Shown piece by piece: positions 4,710-7,566 of a stretch of DNA of 7,566 nt. Under the pieces are notes generated by a model. The model ran no database searches and was not told the origin of the DNA. It saw nothing but the letters and a program-made list of their open reading frames with translations. A program made the position numbers and the translations under genes. This stretch comes from UBA93 sp964477205 (GTDB lineage: Archaea > Micrarchaeota > Micrarchaeia > Norongarragalinales > Norongarragalinaceae). The DNA lies in NCBI GenBank assembly GCA_964477205.1, contig CAYZDE010000031.1, forward strand, positions 1-7,566, read 5' to 3'. The stretch's first letter is position 1. Each line of letters opens with the position of its first letter.

Positions 4710-6299
4710 TCACGCGATGGCGAATAAGTAAACGTTACTCGCGTCTCCCTCATTACCCGCGTTGTCCACGGGCTTCACGTAATAGTACCACGGGCCCATT
4801 AAGTCGGGAGGCGTGTCCGTGAAATCTGATTGGATTACCATCGCGATTTTCTCGAAGGGGGTCACTGCATTATCGTTCCTGTAAACCCAGTACTCCTTTA
4901 CCCCGCTCAACGCGTCAGTGGAGTCACTCCAGTCGAATGAAGCCGTGCCTTCTTGCAGGTTCACGTCAACCAAGTGGAAGTCGTTAACGGTTGAAGGCGG
5001 CGTCGAGTCTAGCATTATCGTGTCGTGCACGGCTATGGACGAGGCGAATGAGTTCTTGCATTGGTAGTAAACGGTTTTCTCGCCGTCACCTGAAACGAGC
5101 GCCCAGTTCTTCTCGGAGGAGAACGCCGACCAGTCCGAATAGGCAACGCCATCGTTGGAATACCTGCACTCTTCAGCGCTTATGGCGGCGAGGAACAATG
5201 TCACGTCCTCATCGGTTGCGTAAATTGCGTCCGAATTGACTTGAACGCTCAAACCGTAAGGCGGCGCCGTCGGCGTTGGAGTTGCGTACCCGTCAAGGAC
5301 GGCTATGGAATCGCTTGCTATCTGGGATTGGCCGTAAGAGTTCACGCAACGGTAGTACACCGTTCGCGTTCCCGCTCCGTCCGCGAGAGTCCACTGCTTG
5401 TAAGTAGAATACGATTCCCAAGCGGAGTAAGCAATGTCGTCGTTAGAATAACTGCAAGTGTTTGCTCCAATTGCGCTCAAATCAAGGTAAACCGAGTGCA
5501 AGGCCGTGCTCGCGTCGCCGCCGTTAACCTTAATGTCAAGCGAGTAAGGGGCTATTCCGGGAGTCGGCGAGGGAGTCGGCCTTACCATCGGAGTGGGAAC
5601 AGCCGGCTCGCCAACGGCAAACGCTAATTCTACTTCCTTTTGATTGCCCGCCTCGTCAACGCACTCCACGCTTACATTGTGAATTCCGTCTGAAGCAGTC
5701 AAGTTCACCAGGAAATGCGATTCAATGCTGCCGACCGGAACAAGGGCATTGTCCAAGTGCGCGACACAATCGAAGGAAGGGGAATACTCGTCGGTAACGA
5801 AGAACTCGAAAGCGAACGGGGACGCTACGGTAGAGAATTCCTCGGGCGAGTCGATGCTAATAGAAGGAGGCGTCGAGTCAAGGATTATGCAGGCAATGTC
5901 ACGCGCAAAATCTTCTCCCGAACGGCATTGCACATAGAATTCTTTATCCCCGTCTACGGGAGGGAAATCCCAATCAAATTTTTCCTCGGGCGCCGAGTAA
6001 TCCGTCCACGCCTCGCCGTCACTCGAGTAACGGCACTCCTCGAATCCAGAGTAGTCAATGGACACTAAAACCGTTGCTTCTTTGGTATAATTCGCGCCTT
6101 CGTTAATCAACAATGATAAAGCGCCGGATTCCGGAACAATCGAAGCTCCGGGAGTCGGCGAAGCTAACGGTCCGACGGCTGCCGGTTGAATCAAGAACGC
6201 GACGGCGGCAACGAGTAAAACCGCGGCTACACCGCATAACAAAGAGTTCTTAGCGAAAATCGATTTCAAGTCCAAAGAGTAACACCCTGAAAAGAACAT
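4710..6299 (-). CDS. Membrane-anchored surface protein with Ig-like repeats and a fibronectin-III-like domain
   Basis: This 529-residue protein has an N-terminal hydrophobic segment (about 19-38) that acts as signal anchor or signal peptide, then extracellular domains in a row. Repeat A covers 63-143, repeat B 253-337 and repeat C 350-432. They share a pattern of C-x-YS-[SN]-D-x-x-x-[YW]-[ST]-x-[WY], an aromatic strand, then a [VY]-x-[CY]-x-C core, with cysteine pairs C89/C125, C282/C318 and C378/C414 that could form one disulfide each. Another Ig-like domain lies at 146-229 (C178, C213), and a fibronectin-III-like domain at 437-527 with WVYRNDN and YYYVKPVDNAGN. Pro-Thr linkers at 232-250 and 338-348 look like flexible, possibly glycosylated spacers. 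DSTPP joins domains at 141-145 and 431-435. It is likely an adhesin or envelope component. The start is uncertain: TTG at 6275 follows GGGTG at 6287-6283 and is an alternative. The gene lies 22 bases after the 6322 stop. Confidence 0.8.
   Translation of the reverse strand: MFFSGCYSLDLKSIFAKNSLLCGVAAVLLVAAVAFLIQPAAVGPLASPTPGASIVPESGALSLLINEGANYTKEATVLVSIDYSGFEECRYSSDGEAWTDYSAPEEKFDWDFPPVDGDKEFYVQCRSGEDFARDIACIILDSTPPSISIDSPEEFSTVASPFAFEFFVTDEYSPSFDCVAHLDNALVPVGSIESHFLVNLTASDGIHNVSVECVDEAGNQKEVELAFAVGEPAVPTPMVRPTPSPTPGIAPYSLDIKVNGGDASTALHSVYLDLSAIGANTCSYSNDDIAYSAWESYSTYKQWTLADGAGTRTVYYRCVNSYGQSQIASDSIAVLDGYATPTPTAPPYGLSVQVNSDAIYATDEDVTLFLAAISAEECRYSNDGVAYSDWSAFSSEKNWALVSGDGEKTVYYQCKNSFASSIAVHDTIMLDSTPPSTVNDFHLVDVNLQEGTASFDWSDSTDALSGVKEYWVYRNDNAVTPFEKIAMVIQSDFTDTPPDLMGPWYYYVKPVDNAGNEGDASNVYLFAIA
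5004..5252 (-). repeat. Ig-like repeat C (residues 350-432)
   Basis: This is the third copy, with CRYSNDGVAYSDWSAFSS at 378-395 and TVYYQCKNSF at 409-418. It leads through DSTPP directly into the fibronectin-III-like domain. Confidence 0.8.
5289..5543 (-). repeat. Ig-like repeat B (residues 253-337)
   Basis: This is the second copy, with CSYSNDDIAYSAWESYS at 282-298 and TVYYRCVNSYG at 313-323. It is closer to copy C than to A. It is flanked by Pro-Thr-rich linkers on both sides. Confidence 0.8.
5556..5570 (-). repeat. 15-base repeat in the Pro-Thr linker, copy 1
   Basis: TCCGGGAGTCGGCGA (plus-strand reading) recurs exactly at 6147-6161 and encodes Ser-Pro-Thr-Pro-Gly on the minus strand. 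It reflects the repeated linker peptide and is not an independent element. Confidence 0.8.
5871..6113 (-). repeat. Ig-like repeat A (residues 63-143)
   Basis: This is the first copy of the roughly 80-residue cysteine-paired repeat. It holds ECRYSSDGEAW at 88-98 and FYVQC at 121-125 and ends in DSTPP. It is the most divergent of the three copies and is separated from B by another Ig-like domain and a Pro-Thr linker. Confidence 0.75.
6147..6161 (-). repeat. 15-base repeat in the Pro-Thr linker, copy 2
   Basis: This is an exact second copy of the 5556-5570 repeat. It encodes the Ser-Pro-Thr-Pro-Gly spacer just after the N-terminal membrane segment. Confidence 0.8.
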
Positions 6300-6305
6300 T
6301 CAAGC

Positions 6306-6320
6306 ATGATTAATAATCAT
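6306..6320. promoter_or_regulatory. Perfect 15-bp palindrome in the surface-gene intergenic gap
   Basis: ATGATTAATAATCAT is a perfect inverted repeat with 7-base arms around a central A. It occupies most of the 22-base gap between the stop at 6322 and the ATG at 6299. It is AT-rich enough to serve as a TATA element: a transcript would start near 6287, favouring a TTG start at 6275. Alternatively it may be an operator for a dimeric regulator. Confidence 0.4.
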
Positions 6321-6321
6321 T

Positions 6322-7566
6322 TCACAATTCACTGGATTTCTTCCTTGGTTTTCTGGTGAACAAGAATGCTAAAGCGAGAAGGCAAAGCAACCCGAACGCG
6401 CCGAGCAACAGGCGCCAAGTAGAATCCTCGCCGCCCACCCCCTTGGAAATTTCAAGTAGCGAGTGGCGTAAAGAGTTGGCTAGTAAGTACGAAGTGTAAT
6501 ACGAGCCATCGTCGAAAGCCGCTTGCGCTTCCAACAGCAAGGGTTGGGATTCGGAATTCCCGAAGCGCGCCTGTTGGGATTCAACGAGGGCGAGCTCTGT
6601 TTCCGCATTCGCGCGCACATCCCTCAAAGCACCCTCGAGAGCGTTGAATGCAACGCGGTAATCATTCAAGTCGGATTCAATTGAAGAAGCGTACTTCAAC
6701 GGGTTCGCGACTGCCTTGTCCAATGCCTTCATTTCGGATTCAAGCGACTTCTTGTAACGCGAGGCGTCCGAGTACGCCTTCGATTCTTCCAATGAATCGG
6801 CCTCCTCGTCGGGAACAAAGAACGCGGATTCAAACCCGGCGATTAAAGCTAAAGCATTCGAACGCGTGGAAGAATATTCGTTCAATAAGGATTCCAAGCG
6901 CGAGGATTCTCCTTCAACATCACTAGCTTTTTCTTGCAGTGCCGCCTCTTGTTCGAGCGCGCTTTCCAGCGCCCTCAAAGGGTCGCCGACCGCGAGGAAA
7001 GAGTTAGCTTCGCCAACACACTCTTTGCACTCGGCTTTCAACGCGGCAACGCGTGCTTTGGCGACTTCGTTTACGGCCTTGAAAACCGAATCGCTGCCTT
7101 CTAGCCCGGCGGCGGTTTCAAGTGCCCGTTTGAGTGCCTCATCATTCAACCCCGCGGAAAAAGAGAGCACTCGCAAGCTGAATGAATCCGGCCCGCTATT
7201 TACTGGCGCTTGCAATTCAACCTTGAATAATTCTTCCTCCAAATCAAACGCCTTCGAGAGCGCTTTCTCGTAATCGCCGGACTGCAAATGCGACTGGATT
7301 TCAAGTAGCTCTTCCTCGAAAGAGCCATTAGATGCGAGGGACAGGGAATCAAACTTCGCGCTAGCTGCTTCTGCTATCGAATCGCAATCAAAGGAAACGC
7401 GCGCCCAAACCGTTTCACCAAAAGCAAAGTTTGAAACAAGCAATCGCACGAATGATTGCGCGCCCTCTTCAACAACTACGGTTACGCCCTCGTCGGAATT
7501 CGACTCAAACGCGGACGGCTCGCATGACAAGTCAATGAAGTCGTTGAACTCGAACGAGTCGAGGTG
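6322..7566 (-). CDS. Surface protein with TPR-like helical stalk and C-terminal membrane anchor, 5' end beyond the window
   Basis: The frame is open from the right edge (first codon 7566-7564) to the TGA at 6324-6322, giving the last 414 residues; the true start lies outside. The first 65 residues are strand-like and could be the end of an Ig-like domain. The rest is strongly acidic and helical. Three TPR-like helical hairpins are seen: QSGDYEKALSKAFDLEEELF near 95-114, AVGDPLRALESALEQEAALQ near 192-211, and FDDGSYYTSYLLANSLRHSL near 351-370. Long coiled-coil-like helices lie between them. Cysteines 180 and 183 (C-x-x-C after a short gap) lie in one helix. A membrane helix at about 383-403 is followed by the basic tail TRKPRKKSSEL, a stop-transfer anchor with the bulk outside the cell. 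No sortase-type motif is present. It probably forms a transcription unit with the repeat surface protein downstream. I recognise no named family. Confidence 0.8.
   Translation of the reverse strand, partial: HLDSFEFNDFIDLSCEPSAFESNSDEGVTVVVEEGAQSFVRLLVSNFAFGETVWARVSFDCDSIAEAASAKFDSLSLASNGSFEEELLEIQSHLQSGDYEKALSKAFDLEEELFKVELQAPVNSGPDSFSLRVLSFSAGLNDEALKRALETAAGLEGSDSVFKAVNEVAKARVAALKAECKECVGEANSFLAVGDPLRALESALEQEAALQEKASDVEGESSRLESLLNEYSSTRSNALALIAGFESAFFVPDEEADSLEESKAYSDASRYKKSLESEMKALDKAVANPLKYASSIESDLNDYRVAFNALEGALRDVRANAETELALVESQQARFGNSESQPLLLEAQAAFDDGSYYTSYLLANSLRHSLLEISKGVGGEDSTWRLLLGAFGLLCLLALAFLFTRKPRKKSSEL

Noticed and set aside
5241..5627. A 128-codon plus-strand frame rich in Arg and Val
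   Set aside because: It is antisense to the Ig-like repeats and its composition mirrors their codon use; no homologous pattern is seen.
5004..6113. The repeats in the surface gene as a CRISPR array or DNA-level tandem repeat
   Set aside because: The similarity is at the protein level with irregular spacing and diverged DNA; there are no short identical repeats with unique spacers.
7525..7530. TTG at 7530 as the start of the right-hand surface protein
   Set aside because: The frame remains open upstream to the window edge, the protein has no signal peptide at this point, and no promoter lies next to it, so the start is outside.

Overview
The window looks archaeal and chromosomal, most likely from a DPANN-type archaeon (Micrarchaeota or Diapherotrites would fit). 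Three things point there: an NMD3-family zinc protein with the motif GGYHEAVIQLRG, a DUF2070 membrane protein (an archaeal family), and AT-rich TATA-like boxes centred about 27-28 bases upstream of three start codons with no Shine-Dalgarno sequence, as expected for leaderless archaeal transcripts. The phylum is inference; the archaeal assignment is fairly secure. No RNA gene, CRISPR array, insertion sequence or origin was seen, and no stretch over 300 bases lacks a gene.

Layout, left to right. (1) Positions 1-1633, minus strand: the first 544 codons of a large secreted protein that runs off the left edge. I found it by reading the frame by hand; it is open with no stop across the whole interval. 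It has a signal peptide and no family I recognise, and its DNA changes sharply in base composition about halfway along. (2) 1669-2184, minus: a compact 171-residue NMD3-like protein with two zinc-binding cysteine clusters. (3) 2233-4074, plus: a 613-residue DUF2070 protein with a multi-spanning membrane N-terminus, a soluble domain rich in conserved-looking His/Asp/Asn motifs, and a C-terminal membrane helix. It diverges from the NMD3 gene across a 48-base region holding two TATA-like boxes. (4) 4071-4667, minus: a divergent CYTH-like protein, convergent with DUF2070; the two genes share the palindrome CTAG as their stop codons. (5) 4710-6299, minus: a membrane-anchored surface protein made of three copies of a cysteine-paired Ig-like repeat, another Ig-like domain, Pro-Thr linkers and a final fibronectin-III-like domain. 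(6) 6322-7566, minus, running off the right edge: the C-terminal 414 residues of a surface protein with helical TPR-like/coiled-coil segments and a C-terminal membrane anchor.

How they may work together. Genes 5 and 6 are 22 bases apart on one strand and both look like cell-envelope proteins, so they may be co-transcribed and build one surface structure. Gene 1 is also exported. NMD3 (ribosome biogenesis or translation), DUF2070 and CYTH look like conserved chromosomal genes, each with its own promoter. Nothing here resembles a known defence or mobile system. The less ordinary items are the unrecognised secreted gene with its composition break, the putative catalytic motif set in DUF2070, the degenerate CYTH protein and the half-length NMD3.
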